Both the position numbers and the translations under genes were made by a program. The notes beneath the pieces were generated by a model that had not been told where the DNA came from, ran no database searches, and saw nothing but the letters and a program-made list of their open reading frames with translations. Shown piece by piece: positions 17,549 to 26,576 of a stretch of DNA of 64,000 bases. Each line of letters begins with the position of its first letter. Position 1 is the first letter of the stretch. The DNA is taken from NCBI GenBank assembly GCA_004553715.1, contig SFKP01000010.1:1-64000 (forward strand), written 5' to 3'. The DNA is from Clostridiales bacterium. Its GTDB lineage: Bacteria > Bacillota > Clostridia > TANB77 > CAG-508.

Positions 17549-18223
17549 TTATTTTTTTTCTTTTGCTTGACAAAAGATTTGTTCCTTTCCATTAAAAGTA
17601 ACTATTAAAGCTTCTTCTGGCTTTATATTAAACTTTTCTGTTTGTTTTTTTAGCCAATTATAATCCTTTCCAATAGACTTTAAATTTTGATTCATTACTT
17701 TACCATCTATTACAAGATCGTAAGGAATTCCTTCATACTCTAGATTCAGTCCCAAATCTTCAGGGGTTAAATTCTTCTTGTTTGGTTTTTGAATAACTGT
17801 TACTTGCCCACTTGTTTCTAATATTGCATATTCTACATCTCCAAAGCTAAATACATTATTCTGTCTTAATCTTTCTTCTAGTTCATTTATAGTAATTTTT
17901 TCTTTTTTTAAAGTTTTTTCTTGTATTTTTCCTCTATATATCAATATTGATGGAGACCCACATATAAATTTTCTTAATTTTATACTTTTTACATTTATTA
18001 TTGAAATTAGTAATTGCAAAAGCAATAATGCAAGAATCGGTATTATTCCATTAGATAAGGGAATTCCTATATCAGCCATTGGAATTGAAGCTAAATCAGC
18101 AATCATTATTGCAATAACTAATTCAAATGGTTGCATTTGTCCAATTTCTCTTTTGCCCATTAATCGCATAATTATAAGTACTAATATGTATAATATTATT
18201 ACTCTTATAAAAGTATTTAACAT
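17549..18223 (-). CDS. DUF421 domain protein, YetF/YrbG family
   Basis: The 224-residue protein has three N-terminal membrane segments (about 1-77) with the family motif RLMGKREIGQMQPFELVIAIMIADLASIPMAD-type sequence. The DUF421 soluble domain follows (about 90-200), including LRQNNVFSFGDVEYAILETSG and GKVMNQNLKSIGKDYNWL. YetF-like proteins of spore formers include Bacillus germination-associated members, but the molecular role is poorly known. It is coupled to the DUF4363 gene. Confidence 0.85.
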   Translation of the reverse strand: MLNTFIRVIILYILVLIIMRLMGKREIGQMQPFELVIAIMIADLASIPMADIGIPLSNGIIPILALLLLQLLISIINVKSIKLRKFICGSPSILIYRGKIQEKTLKKEKITINELEERLRQNNVFSFGDVEYAILETSGQVTVIQKPNKKNLTPEDLGLNLEYEGIPYDLVIDGKVMNQNLKSIGKDYNWLKKQTEKFNIKPEEALIVTFNGKEQIFCQAKEKK

Positions 18224-18393
18224 TTTTTCTCCTCTTATATATTTTGCTATATTTTTATTTTTTGCAGTCTATAAATTTTTATACTTTATTTTTTTGTATA
18301 TTTATTATTTTTTTGAAAATAATATTAATATAAACACCTAAAAAACAAAGCAAAATTTATAGATATATTTAAAGTAAGGAGGTTTATTTTAAG

Positions 18394-18778
18394 ATGGCAA
18401 ATGATAATGGGCAAATTAATACTCGGAACTACATCGGGAACTAGCACTGCTTGGCAAATCATTGGTAGAATGATTGCTGCTGCTGTTGTTTTAGCAATAA
18501 CAGCATTTTTTACACCTGGATTTACAATTAATAATATCTGGTCTTTAGTAATAGCTGCTATTGTTCTTACAATATTAGATTATCTAATTGTAAAATTAAC
18601 AAATCTTCATGCTAGTCCATTTGGTAAAGGTTTTGTAGGTTTTATTCTATCTGCAGTTATTCTTTATGTTACACAATTTTTCGTTGCTGGATATTCTATT
18701 TCTTGGCTATCTGCAATAATTGGTGCTCTTATTTATGGTATTATTGATTATATAATGCCTGGCGAGCAAAAAATGTAG
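18394..18778 (+). CDS. Small 4-TM protein of the YvlD / phage-holin-4 superfamily, with +1 frameshift site
   Basis: AAGGAGG (18376-18382) is well placed for the ATG at 18394, which reads MANDNGQINT and then meets CGG (18424-18426) and a stop five codons later. Skipping the C continues as GTTSGTSTAWQIIGRMIAAAVVLAI and four membrane segments to MPGEQKM, 127 residues. An ATG at 18401 in the downstream frame avoids the CGG but sits 18 bases from the ribosome site. The family (Pfam Phage_holin_4_2, Bacillus YvlD) is named holin, but most chromosomal members have no phage context, and none is seen here. Confidence 0.7.
18424..18426 (+). other. Putative +1 frameshift site CGG in the 4-TM protein gene
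   Basis: AAT ACT CGG AAC in the frame of the best start; AAT ACT (C) GGA ACT joins it to the membrane-protein frame. This is the weakest of the nine sites, because an alternative start exists. Confidence 0.6.
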
Positions 18779-18792
18779 TATATCATCATTAA

Positions 18793-18821
18793 CAAAAAAA
18801 CGAGCTTAGCTCGTTTTTTTG
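18793..18821. terminator. Bidirectional terminator between the 4-TM gene and the histidine kinase gene
   Basis: AAAAAAACGAGC and GCTCGTTTTTTT form a 12-bp stem with a very short loop and T-runs on both strands between convergent genes. Confidence 0.92.
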
Positions 18822-18864
18822 TTTTGAATTAGATTGAAATTTTGTATTATATTATACTAAGTCC

Positions 18865-20272
18865 TTATTTTGTTGGAATTGTTATTACAACTTCTGTTCC
18901 TTTTCCTACAATGCTTCTTATATCTATTCTTCCACCATTTCTATCTAATATTTCTTTTGCTATTGACAATCCGAAGTCCTGTTCCTCCTAGTTCTCTAGA
19001 ACGTGCTTTGTCTACTCTGTAAAACCTTTCAAAAATTCTATCTAAATCTTTTTCCGGTATTCCAATACCATTGTCAATTACCTTAATATACGCATCATTA
19101 TAAAGAAAACCAACATATATTCTAATTGTTCCACCATCTTGAGTATATTTTATACTGTTTGAAAGTATATTTAGTACGACTCTTTCTATTCCATCTTTGT
19201 CTGCATATATTGGCGGAACATTTGCTGTTACTAAACATTCTACTTTTTGCTGTTTTTTATCAATTTCTATTTGTAATTTTTCTTGGCATTTTTTTACTAG
19301 TTCGCCTAAATCAATTTCCGTTTTTTCCCATTTAGTTTGAGCATTATCATGTTTTGAAAGTGTTAGTAAGTCTGAAACTAACTTTGCCATTCTTGCAGAT
19401 TCATTTATTATTACATTTAAGAATTTATCTTGCAGTTCTTTATCATACTCTGAGCTTGCTAATGTTTCTGCATATCCCATTATAGAAGTCAGTGGTGTTT
19501 TTAGTTCATGTGAAACATCTGCAATAAATTCTTTTCTCATGTTGTCTAATTTAACATGTTCTGTAATATCTTGAGCAAGCACCATAATACCAGAAGGTCT
19601 ATCATTTTCATCTTTAAAAGGTGCAAAAAACAAATTGATGTGTCTGCCATTTATCTCTATTTTTTCTACTGTTGTTGCCCATTCTTCTAAATAAATGATT
19701 TTTTCCATATTAATTTCTGAATTAATTTTGCCAAAAATGTCATTAAATGTTTTATCTTTTTCACTAATATTAAGAAGTCTAATTGCTGCAGGATTTATAT
19801 GTATGATATCCCCATTCATATCAAATGCTATTATGCCATCTGTCATATGAAACAATATTGTTTCTATTTGTTTTTTTTGCCTTGTCATTTCATTTAAATT
19901 TTCACTTAAACCTTTTATCATTCCATTAAAAGCATCTGTTAATTCATCTATATCTGTTTTACTTTTTTCTTCTTTTCTATCTTCAATTACTATATCTTGT
20001 CCACTTGCTATTTGCTTTGCGCTTTCAATAAGTTTATTTATTGGTTTTGATACCGTTTTGGTTGCAAATAAAATTATTATAAAAGATATAACCAAATACG
20101 CTATTAGGCTTATTGCCGCAATTTGCTGGTTTTTAGCAATGATATTTTCTGTTATATCTAATGTTTTCATTTCTGTAATCATTAGATATTCAAAGCCTGC
20201 AAGCATTACTATGCCTACAAGCATTATTATTAATATAATTTTAATTTGTAAACTTTTAAACATTAATTTCAT
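18865..20272 (-). CDS. Sensor histidine kinase, PhoR/WalK type, with +1 frameshift site
   Basis: The repaired protein has 468 residues: two membrane segments (about 10-30 and 50-70), HAMP (about 70-125), PAS (about 130-235), HisKA with phospho-acceptor H255 in DVSHELKTPL, and HATPase with N box NILSNSIKYT, G1 box DNGIGIP and RFYRVDKARS. In the G2 box the zero frame reads GGTGLR and runs out. Skipping the C of CGG (18971-18973) gives GGTGLGLSIAKEILDRNGG and a normal end. Without the shift the lid motif GLGLS is lost. Its gene follows the response regulator by 10 bases. Its signal could be cell-envelope stress or phosphate; I cannot tell WalK from PhoR. Confidence 0.88.
18971..18973 (-). other. 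Putative +1 frameshift site CGG in the histidine kinase gene
   Basis: GGA CTT CGG ATT in the zero frame; GGA CTT (C) GGA TTG restores the invariant GLGL G2 box. Confidence 0.8.
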
Positions 20273-20282
20273 CCTTCTTGCT

Positions 20283-21023
20283 TTATTCTTGAGCTTGTAT
20301 ATAATATCCTACCCCTCTTTTGGTCATTAAAATTTTAGGATTTGCAGTATCATCCTCTATTTTACTTCTAATTCTTTTAATCGTAACATCTACTGTCCTT
20401 ATATCTCCATAATATTCATATCCCCATACTTTTTCAAGCAAAGTCTCTCGAGTAACAATTTGCCCATTCTGTAATGCTAAAAATTTTAATACTTCAAATT
20501 CCCTTAATGTTAAATTTATTAATTTATCATTAATTCGTGTTTCAAATTTGTCTAAATCTAATACAAGTTTTCCAATTTTTATCTTTTCTGAAGTATCTCC
20601 CTTTGATTGTCTTTCATCTTTGGATGCAGAATTTATATCAACTTTTCTTAAATTTGCTTTTATTCTTGCAATTAATTCCCTTACGCTAAAAGGTTTTGTA
20701 ATATAATCATCTGCTCCTAATTCAAGACCTAAAATTTTATCTATTTCTTCATCTTTAGCTGTAAGCATTAATATTGGAATATTCATTGCTGCTTTAACTT
20801 TTTTACATACTGTTAATCCATCTGCTTTTGGAAGCATTATGTCTAGGAGAATTAAATCCGGTTTCTTATTAAGTGCAATATCTATTGCTTCTATTCCATC
20901 ATTTGCAGATAAAGTTAAATATCCTTCTTTTTCTAAGTTATAAACTAAAATATCTACTATTGGTTTTTCATCATCAACAATTAATATGGTTTTTTTATCT
21001 TTTATTTCATTATTTTCCACCAT
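20283..21023 (-). CDS. OmpR/PhoB-family response regulator (WalR-like)
   Basis: The receiver domain has the acidic pocket in VDDEKP, phospho-acceptor LILLDIMLP, and KPF lysine. The C-terminal winged helix ends GDIRTVDVTIKRIRSKIEDD and TKRGVGYYI, which strongly resembles WalR/YycF. The start at 21023 (MVENNEIKDKK) has AGGTGGG 8 bases upstream; an ATG at 21038 lacks a site. It forms an operon with the downstream histidine kinase. In Firmicutes WalRK controls cell-wall hydrolases, but the walHIJ genes are absent here, so a PhoPR role is also possible. Confidence 0.92.
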   Translation of the reverse strand: MVENNEIKDKKTILIVDDEKPIVDILVYNLEKEGYLTLSANDGIEAIDIALNKKPDLILLDIMLPKADGLTVCKKVKAAMNIPILMLTAKDEEIDKILGLELGADDYITKPFSVRELIARIKANLRKVDINSASKDERQSKGDTSEKIKIGKLVLDLDKFETRINDKLINLTLREFEVLKFLALQNGQIVTRETLLEKVWGYEYYGDIRTVDVTIKRIRSKIEDDTANPKILMTKRGVGYYIQAQE

Positions 21024-21103
21024 ATTCCCACCTTTCATATTATATGACTTTTATATTCATTTTATATCACATATATTTCATTTATACAACAATTTTATTA
21101 CAA

Positions 21104-22892
21104 TTATTTAAAAAAGGTTTCAAATTCTTCTGCAGATATAATTTCTTTTTCCAATAGTCTTTCTGATACTGCATGAAGTTTATCCATATTATTTATTAAG
21201 ATTTCTTGTGCTTTACTATAAGCTGTATCTATAAGTACTTTTACTTCTTGTCCAACCAGTTCATCTATGTTTTCTCCTAATGGTTGTATCTCATACTTGT
21301 CTTTTACTTCTAAATTTATTGGTCCTACTTTATCGCTCATTCCATATTTTGTAACCATATCTTTTGCAATTTCTGTAGCAACCTCTATATCATTACTTGC
21401 ACCCGTAGATATATCATTTAAAGCAACTTGTTCTGCTGCTCTTCCTCCAAGCAAAGCTACTAACTTTTCTTTCATCTCTGTTTTAGAAACATAGTATTTA
21501 TCTTCATTGGTTTTATACATTGTATATCCTCCTGCTACGCCTCTCGGAATTATTGATACTTCCTTTACGTCTAACTGTGTTTCTAAAAATTTGCTTACTA
21601 TAGCATGCCCTGCTTCATGATAAGCAGTTAATTTTTTATCTTTTTCTGAAATTACCCTACTATGCTTTTCTAGACCTACAGTAACTTTTTTAACTGCATC
21701 TTCAATATCTGTTTTTGTAATTGCAGTATGCTTATTTATTGTTGCTGTAATTGCGGCTTCATTTAATACATTTGCAAGCTCTGCTCCAGTAAATCCAGCA
21801 GTATCTAGCGCAATTTCTTTTAAATCCACATTTGGTTCTATTTTTTTATTTTCAGCATGAATTTTTAATATCTCCTCTCTACCTTTTGCATCAGGAGCTG
21901 CAATTACTATTTGTCTATCAAATCTTCCTGGCCTTAACAATGCTTTATCTAACATTTCTGGTCTATTGGTTGCAGCTAGTACTATTATCGTTTCATTTGT
22001 TTCAAATCCATCCATTTCAACTAACAACTGATTTAGTGTTTGATTATTCTCTGATTCTGCCCCACTAGCATTTGTTCTTCTTGAGCCAATAGCATCTATT
22101 TCATCTATGAAAATTATACAAGGAGATATTTTTTTAGCTTTTTCGAATAATTTTCTTACACGTGATGCTCCTAGTCCTGCAAACATCTCAATAAATTCAG
22201 ATCCACTCATTGATATAAACGGTACTCCTGCTTCTCCTGCAATTGCTTTTGCAATTAAAGTCTTACCTGTACCCGGTTTTCCACAAAGCAATATTCCTTT
22301 TGGTATTTTTGCCCCCATTTCATGAAATTTCTTTGGTTTTTTTAGAAATTCTACTATTTCAATAAGCTCTGTTTTCTCTTCCTCCAAGCCTGCAACATCT
22401 TGAAAAGTAACATTTGTTTCTTTGCCTTTGTCAGAATCATAAACTTTTCCTTTATCTCCTAAGCCTTGCATTTGTAAAATTACGATAAATAAAATTACAA
22501 TCATTATGGTTGGCAAAAAGCTTACAATAGAACTTAATATCTTTTGAATTAATGGAACTTCTTTTTGTACTAGCTCAACATAGTTGCCGTTCTTTTATTT
22601 CATCTTGTATTAATTCTATAAAAGCTTGTCTGTTAGGTACTTGTATTTTTTCTTCTTCTTCTACATTTTTTATTTTAATCTTTGCAGAATTAGAGTTCTC
22701 GCTTAGCTCTATTCTTTCAATTTCTCCATTCCCTATTTTTTGTATTAGCTCTGTATATGCTAATTTTTCTTGTTGTTTTTCTTTTTCTGTTCCTTGTTTT
22801 ATAATTGTCACTATTCCTATTAGCATTGCTATTACAAGTATTGATATTATTATTATAGAAACAATATCTTTATTTTTTGGTTTGTCTTTCAT
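21104..22892 (-). CDS. ftsH: ATP-dependent zinc metalloprotease FtsH, with +1 frameshift site
   Basis: The N-terminal part (one membrane segment, then the periplasmic-type domain to FIELIQDEIKE) ends at GAA CGG CAA (22587-22589) and a TGA three codons on. Skipping the C gives GNYVELVQKEVPLIQ and the second membrane segment, then Walker A GKPGTGKT (about 204-211), Walker B IIFIDEIDAIG, the SRH region and the zinc motif HEAGH (about 425-429). The repaired length is 595 residues, normal for FtsH. It degrades misfolded and regulatory membrane proteins and is usually needed for sporulation and stress survival. Both halves are well conserved, so decay is unlikely. Confidence 0.92.
22587..22589 (-). 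other. Putative +1 frameshift site CGG in ftsH
   Basis: AAA GAA CGG CAA CTA TGT TGA in the zero frame; AAA GAA (C) GGC AAC TAT GTT joins the two halves of FtsH. Confidence 0.8.
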
Positions 22893-22908
22893 AATCTCCT
22901 CCTAAACC

Positions 22909-23862
22909 TTAACCATTGTTTTCTGCAGGTTTCCCTTCTTTTTTATTTTCTTCTCTTTCCTTTTTCTCTTTTTTCTCCTTCTGTTTCTCATTCTCTAGTT
23001 CATCTAGTTTGTTTCCTACATTTTCATTTATTTTTTCTTTTACAAAAAGTTCCTGAGTATTTTTTATTTCATCTGATTTATTCATAAATATTACAGTAAT
23101 TATATAAACATATGAAATTGCATAATATGCCAAATTAAAATATGGAATTTCAAAATATGTTAACGTATTTATAATTGTATAAACGATAAGAAGTATTATT
23201 GAAAGTGTAATCGAATATATTGATATATTAAATATATTTTTATATTTCAAGTTGGTTTTAATAAATAGATTTAATACAAGACCTACTAATGACAATATTA
23301 ATACATCAAATAAAATACTTATTGTATATATTATAAAACTGCTGATAAACAATATAATAAATAAAATTGCATTAACCTTTTTTATGTTGCTGTCTGTTAA
23401 AATTGCATCAATATCTGATTTTTGAAAATCTTCATTAAAAATATTTGTATAAAATAGTTGCATATCTTCACCTTGTGTATAAACATACACTTTATCATTT
23501 AAAAATGCAATTATATTACTATAATTTTTATCTTCTATGTTTTCTTTATTAGTATCTACTAATATCTGAATACTGTTTAAATCATCTTTATATTCAAATT
23601 TAACATCATCTTCTAATTCAAGCTTACCATTTTCGATTTTAAAATCTACGACTTCGTTTATAAAGACATCTGCAAGTGATTTAGATACCTGGTATATCTT
23701 GTATGTAGTTACTAGAGATATCAAAAGTACAGAAATCAAAATACAATTAAAAATATACCAAAATGCTTTTGAAGTCTTTTCATTTGCAAAAATATTATAT
23801 TCATCAAAATTAAAAATGGCTTTTTTTACTCTTTTAAAAAAATTTATTTTCGTTTCTTCCAT
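22909..23862 (-). CDS. DUF1189-like membrane protein
   Basis: The 317-residue protein has a TM segment near 35-58, an extracytoplasmic domain (about 60-165), four more hydrophobic segments (about 165-265) and a lysine/glutamate-rich C-terminal tail. The opening FFKRVKKAIFNFDEY and overall layout fit DUF1189, whose function is unknown. It lies between alr and ftsH with gaps of 3 and 16 bases, so it is in their operon. Confidence 0.65.
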   Translation of the reverse strand: MEETKINFFKRVKKAIFNFDEYNIFANEKTSKAFWYIFNCILISVLLISLVTTYKIYQVSKSLADVFINEVVDFKIENGKLELEDDVKFEYKDDLNSIQILVDTNKENIEDKNYSNIIAFLNDKVYVYTQGEDMQLFYTNIFNEDFQKSDIDAILTDSNIKKVNAILFIILFISSFIIYTISILFDVLILSLVGLVLNLFIKTNLKYKNIFNISIYSITLSIILLIVYTIINTLTYFEIPYFNLAYYAISYVYIITVIFMNKSDEIKNTQELFVKEKINENVGNKLDELENEKQKEKKEKKEREENKKEGKPAENNG

Positions 23863-23865
23863 GTT

Positions 23866-24966
23866 TTATACAAACTCCCTTCTTAAATTGCTATCTACAT
23901 GCATAATATTTACATTTAAATACACATAATCTCCTTCTTTAATGTCACTTCCCGTAATATCTACAGTAATATGATACATACCAACTTTTCCAATTATAGG
24001 ATATTTTTTGCCATTTATCTCAATTTCTATTTTATTCTTTTTTATTATTTCCTTTATATTTCTTAATTTATCTCTAAACCTAAACATATCATTTTTTGTT
24101 CCAGCATAAAATCCATCCATATATCCTACTGGAATTATGGCTATTTTTGTTTCTTTTTTTGTCTTAAATATATTTAAATATCCTACATTATATCCTTTAG
24201 GTAATATTTTTATCTCTGTTACTTGAGATTTAATTTGTCCGATTTTTTTTAGACCTATTTTGTTATTATCTACTCGTCCTAAAATTGCTGATCCTATTCT
24301 TGCCGCATTAAGATGCATATTATAATAATTTAAATATGCTGCTGAATTACAGATATGCACCATTTTCAAATCTATATTCAATGAGCGAAATATTTGTAAA
24401 GCATCTATAAATCTGTTAAACTGTTTCTTCGTCCAACAATTATTTTCATAATACGCAAATGAAAAATGCGAAAATAATCCTTCAATTTTTATATTCGGAT
24501 CTAGATTTTGTAATACATTTTTTAAATTGTCATCATTATACAAAAATCCATATCTTCCAAATCCTGTATCTATTGCTATATGTGTCCTTATGGTTTTTCC
24601 TTCTTTTGCAATTTCATTTGCTACTTCAGCATCTTTCCTCGAACTAATCGTTATTATCGCATTATTTCCTATTAAAATTTCTAATTCTTCTTTTATTGGA
24701 GTCGGGGTTAACATTAATATATCAGTAGTTATTCCTGCATTTCTTAAAGTTATTAATTCTTCTATATTTGCCACTGCTAAAATTTCTATTCCATGGTCAA
24801 CTAAAAATTTAGAATATTCAACTAGCCCCAATCCATATCCATTTCCTTTTACAACGCCAATTATTTTATAATCTGTATTAGGTCTTATTATTTGCATTCG
24901 TGAAATTCTTTTCAGCACATCAATATTATGGGCTAAATCTTTTTTATTTATTATTAATGATTTCAT
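23866..24966 (-). CDS. alr: Alanine racemase
   Basis: The PLP-binding lysine lies in IIGVVKGNGYGLG (about 40). FSHFSFAYY, HICNSAAYLNY and AARIGSAILGR of the TIM barrel and IPVGYMDGF of the C-terminal domain follow. It interconverts L- and D-alanine for peptidoglycan. The family usually has GYADG where this has GYMDG, and the C-terminal dimer region is short, so a racemase with different substrate preference is possible. I start it at the ATG at 24966 with AAGGG upstream; the ATG at 24984 overlaps the stop of the femX-like gene (ATGA), and either would be coupled. Confidence 0.85.
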   Translation of the reverse strand: MKSLIINKKDLAHNIDVLKRISRMQIIRPNTDYKIIGVVKGNGYGLGLVEYSKFLVDHGIEILAVANIEELITLRNAGITTDILMLTPTPIKEELEILIGNNAIITISSRKDAEVANEIAKEGKTIRTHIAIDTGFGRYGFLYNDDNLKNVLQNLDPNIKIEGLFSHFSFAYYENNCWTKKQFNRFIDALQIFRSLNIDLKMVHICNSAAYLNYYNMHLNAARIGSAILGRVDNNKIGLKKIGQIKSQVTEIKILPKGYNVGYLNIFKTKKETKIAIIPVGYMDGFYAGTKNDMFRFRDKLRNIKEIIKKNKIEIEINGKKYPIIGKVGMYHITVDITGSDIKEGDYVYLNVNIMHVDSNLRREFV

Positions 24967-24980
24967 AACACTTATTCCCT

Positions 24981-26042
24981 TCATTTTTGTGTTATTTTTG
25001 TTTTTATTCCTGCAATATTTTTATACATTCTTTCTGCTATTTTATATATCTTATATCTTAATGGTTTAAAATGTATATATAATTCTCCTACAAATTCAGT
25101 AAATTGGGCATCAAATCCTTTTTTAAATCTATATAATCCATATTGAGGATCATTTTTATCAACAATTCCAGAAACTCCTCTAAAATCATATATATCTTTT
25201 TTATTTTTTATTGCATATTTTATCATTTCCCATTGTAATAGATAATTTGGCATTACGTTTCTATGTTCATTACTACTTGCTCCATATAAATACCATATTT
25301 TGTTTCCATACATTATATCAATAATTCCTGCAATTGGCTTTCCTTCATAATATGCCATCATAAGTTTCATATGATTTGGCACCAAATAGTCGTACATTCT
25401 TTCAAAATATGAAAGTGGTCTTGTCATAAAATTATCTCTTTTACCTGTTACTTTCATAATCTCTTCAAAATCTTTTAAATCTCTTTTAGTTCCTTCTTTT
25501 ATTATAACACCTTTTTTTTCTGCTAATCTTATATTATATCTAGTTTTAGAGTAAAATTTATTAAATACCTCTTCTTCTGTTTTATCTTTTATATTTAATC
25601 TAAAAACATACCTTGGATTTATAGCCTCACTAAATGTTTTAGCCTTATCATTTAATTTAAATCCACATCTTAACATGATTTTCTTAAATTTTTCGTCACT
25701 ACTTTCAATGTCTGGCTCCATTTCTAAAGTAAAAACTTTTTTTAATTTTGCAAGTTCTTTTATATCATCAGTTAATTTTCGTAAAACTTTTTCATCATGT
25801 ATATCACAAATTGGGCCTCTTGGGATGTACATTAAATTTCCAAAAATCGGAATTTTCCTTATTAATGTACTTACAGATGCAATTATTTCCCCTTTTTCAT
25901 CCTCTACTATTATTATTTCATTTTCCCAATTTTCTTTTACATCTGCCCATTCAGTAGATTGTTGGAAATTGCATCTTTCATTACTTTCTAAAAAATGCCT
26001 ATACTCATTTTCTCTTTTCTTATCTAATAGTTTCATTCCCAT
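24981..26042 (-). CDS. FemABX family peptidyltransferase
   Basis: The 353-residue protein has the two GNAT-like domains of the Fem family: FQQSTEWADVKENW at the start, YIPRGPICDI, KFYSKTRYNIRLAEKKGV at the coiled arm, and YGASSNEHRNVMPNYLLQWEMIKYA near the C-terminus. Fem proteins use aminoacyl-tRNA to add bridge amino acids to lipid II or related precursors in the cytoplasm. It overlaps the alr reading frame by 4 bases at most, which ties it to cell-wall synthesis. The amino acid added cannot be predicted. Confidence 0.9.
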   Translation of the reverse strand: MGMKLLDKKRENEYRHFLESNERCNFQQSTEWADVKENWENEIIIVEDEKGEIIASVSTLIRKIPIFGNLMYIPRGPICDIHDEKVLRKLTDDIKELAKLKKVFTLEMEPDIESSDEKFKKIMLRCGFKLNDKAKTFSEAINPRYVFRLNIKDKTEEEVFNKFYSKTRYNIRLAEKKGVIIKEGTKRDLKDFEEIMKVTGKRDNFMTRPLSYFERMYDYLVPNHMKLMMAYYEGKPIAGIIDIMYGNKIWYLYGASSNEHRNVMPNYLLQWEMIKYAIKNKKDIYDFRGVSGIVDKNDPQYGLYRFKKGFDAQFTEFVGELYIHFKPLRYKIYKIAERMYKNIAGIKTKITQK

Positions 26043-26058
26043 TCCCCTATAGTTTAAT

Positions 26059-26541
26059 TTATAAAGATAAAATAACTTTTTTATCTTTTGTTTCGTATTG
26101 TCTATATACTACATTACTTAATTCTAACATTTTTTTCGATACTTTCGTTGCTTCACTGTTTGCATATTTATCTTCTTTATATATTATTTCCTTAATTCCA
26201 GATTGTATAATCGCTTTTGCACATTCATTGCAAGGAAATAAATTTACATATAATTTGCTTCCTTTTAAACTTGTACCTGTATAATTTAATATCGCATTTA
26301 ATTCTGCATGACAAACATATGGATATTTTGTATTTTCAAAATCTCCTTCTCTTTCCCATGAAATATTATCATCTGAACAACCTGTTGGAAATCCATTATA
26401 TCCAATAGATAATATCTTATTTTCATCATTTACTATACATGCTCCGACTTGGGTATTAGGGTCTTTACTTCTTTCTGCTGATAATTCTGCAATACCCATA
26501 AAATATTCATCCCAAGTAATATAATCTTTCCTTTTTGGCAT
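26059..26541 (-). CDS. dCMP deaminase family protein (ComEB-like)
   Basis: The 160-residue protein has the zinc cytidine-deaminase motifs CHAELNAIL (about 75-83) and PCNECAKAI (about 103-111), with a long dCMP-deaminase-type insert containing GFPTGCSDD. It would convert dCMP to dUMP for thymidylate synthesis. It is often called ComEB because of its place in the Bacillus comE operon, but that operon is absent here. It sits 16 bases upstream of the femABX gene and 35 downstream of a PBP gene. Confidence 0.92.
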   Translation of the reverse strand: MPKRKDYITWDEYFMGIAELSAERSKDPNTQVGACIVNDENKILSIGYNGFPTGCSDDNISWEREGDFENTKYPYVCHAELNAILNYTGTSLKGSKLYVNLFPCNECAKAIIQSGIKEIIYKEDKYANSEATKVSKKMLELSNVVYRQYETKDKKVILSL

Positions 26542-26576
26542 CTAATACTCCTCCATCTTTGCTCTATTTTTTTAAA

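Noticed and set aside
18401..18778. ATG at 18401 as the start of the 4-TM protein gene, which would avoid the CGG shift
   Set aside because: It lies 18 bases from AAGGAGG, while the ATG at 18394 is better spaced. I keep the shift as more likely but with lower confidence than the other sites.
18394..18778. Prophage holin
   Set aside because: No other phage gene is nearby. This family is common on chromosomes without phage.
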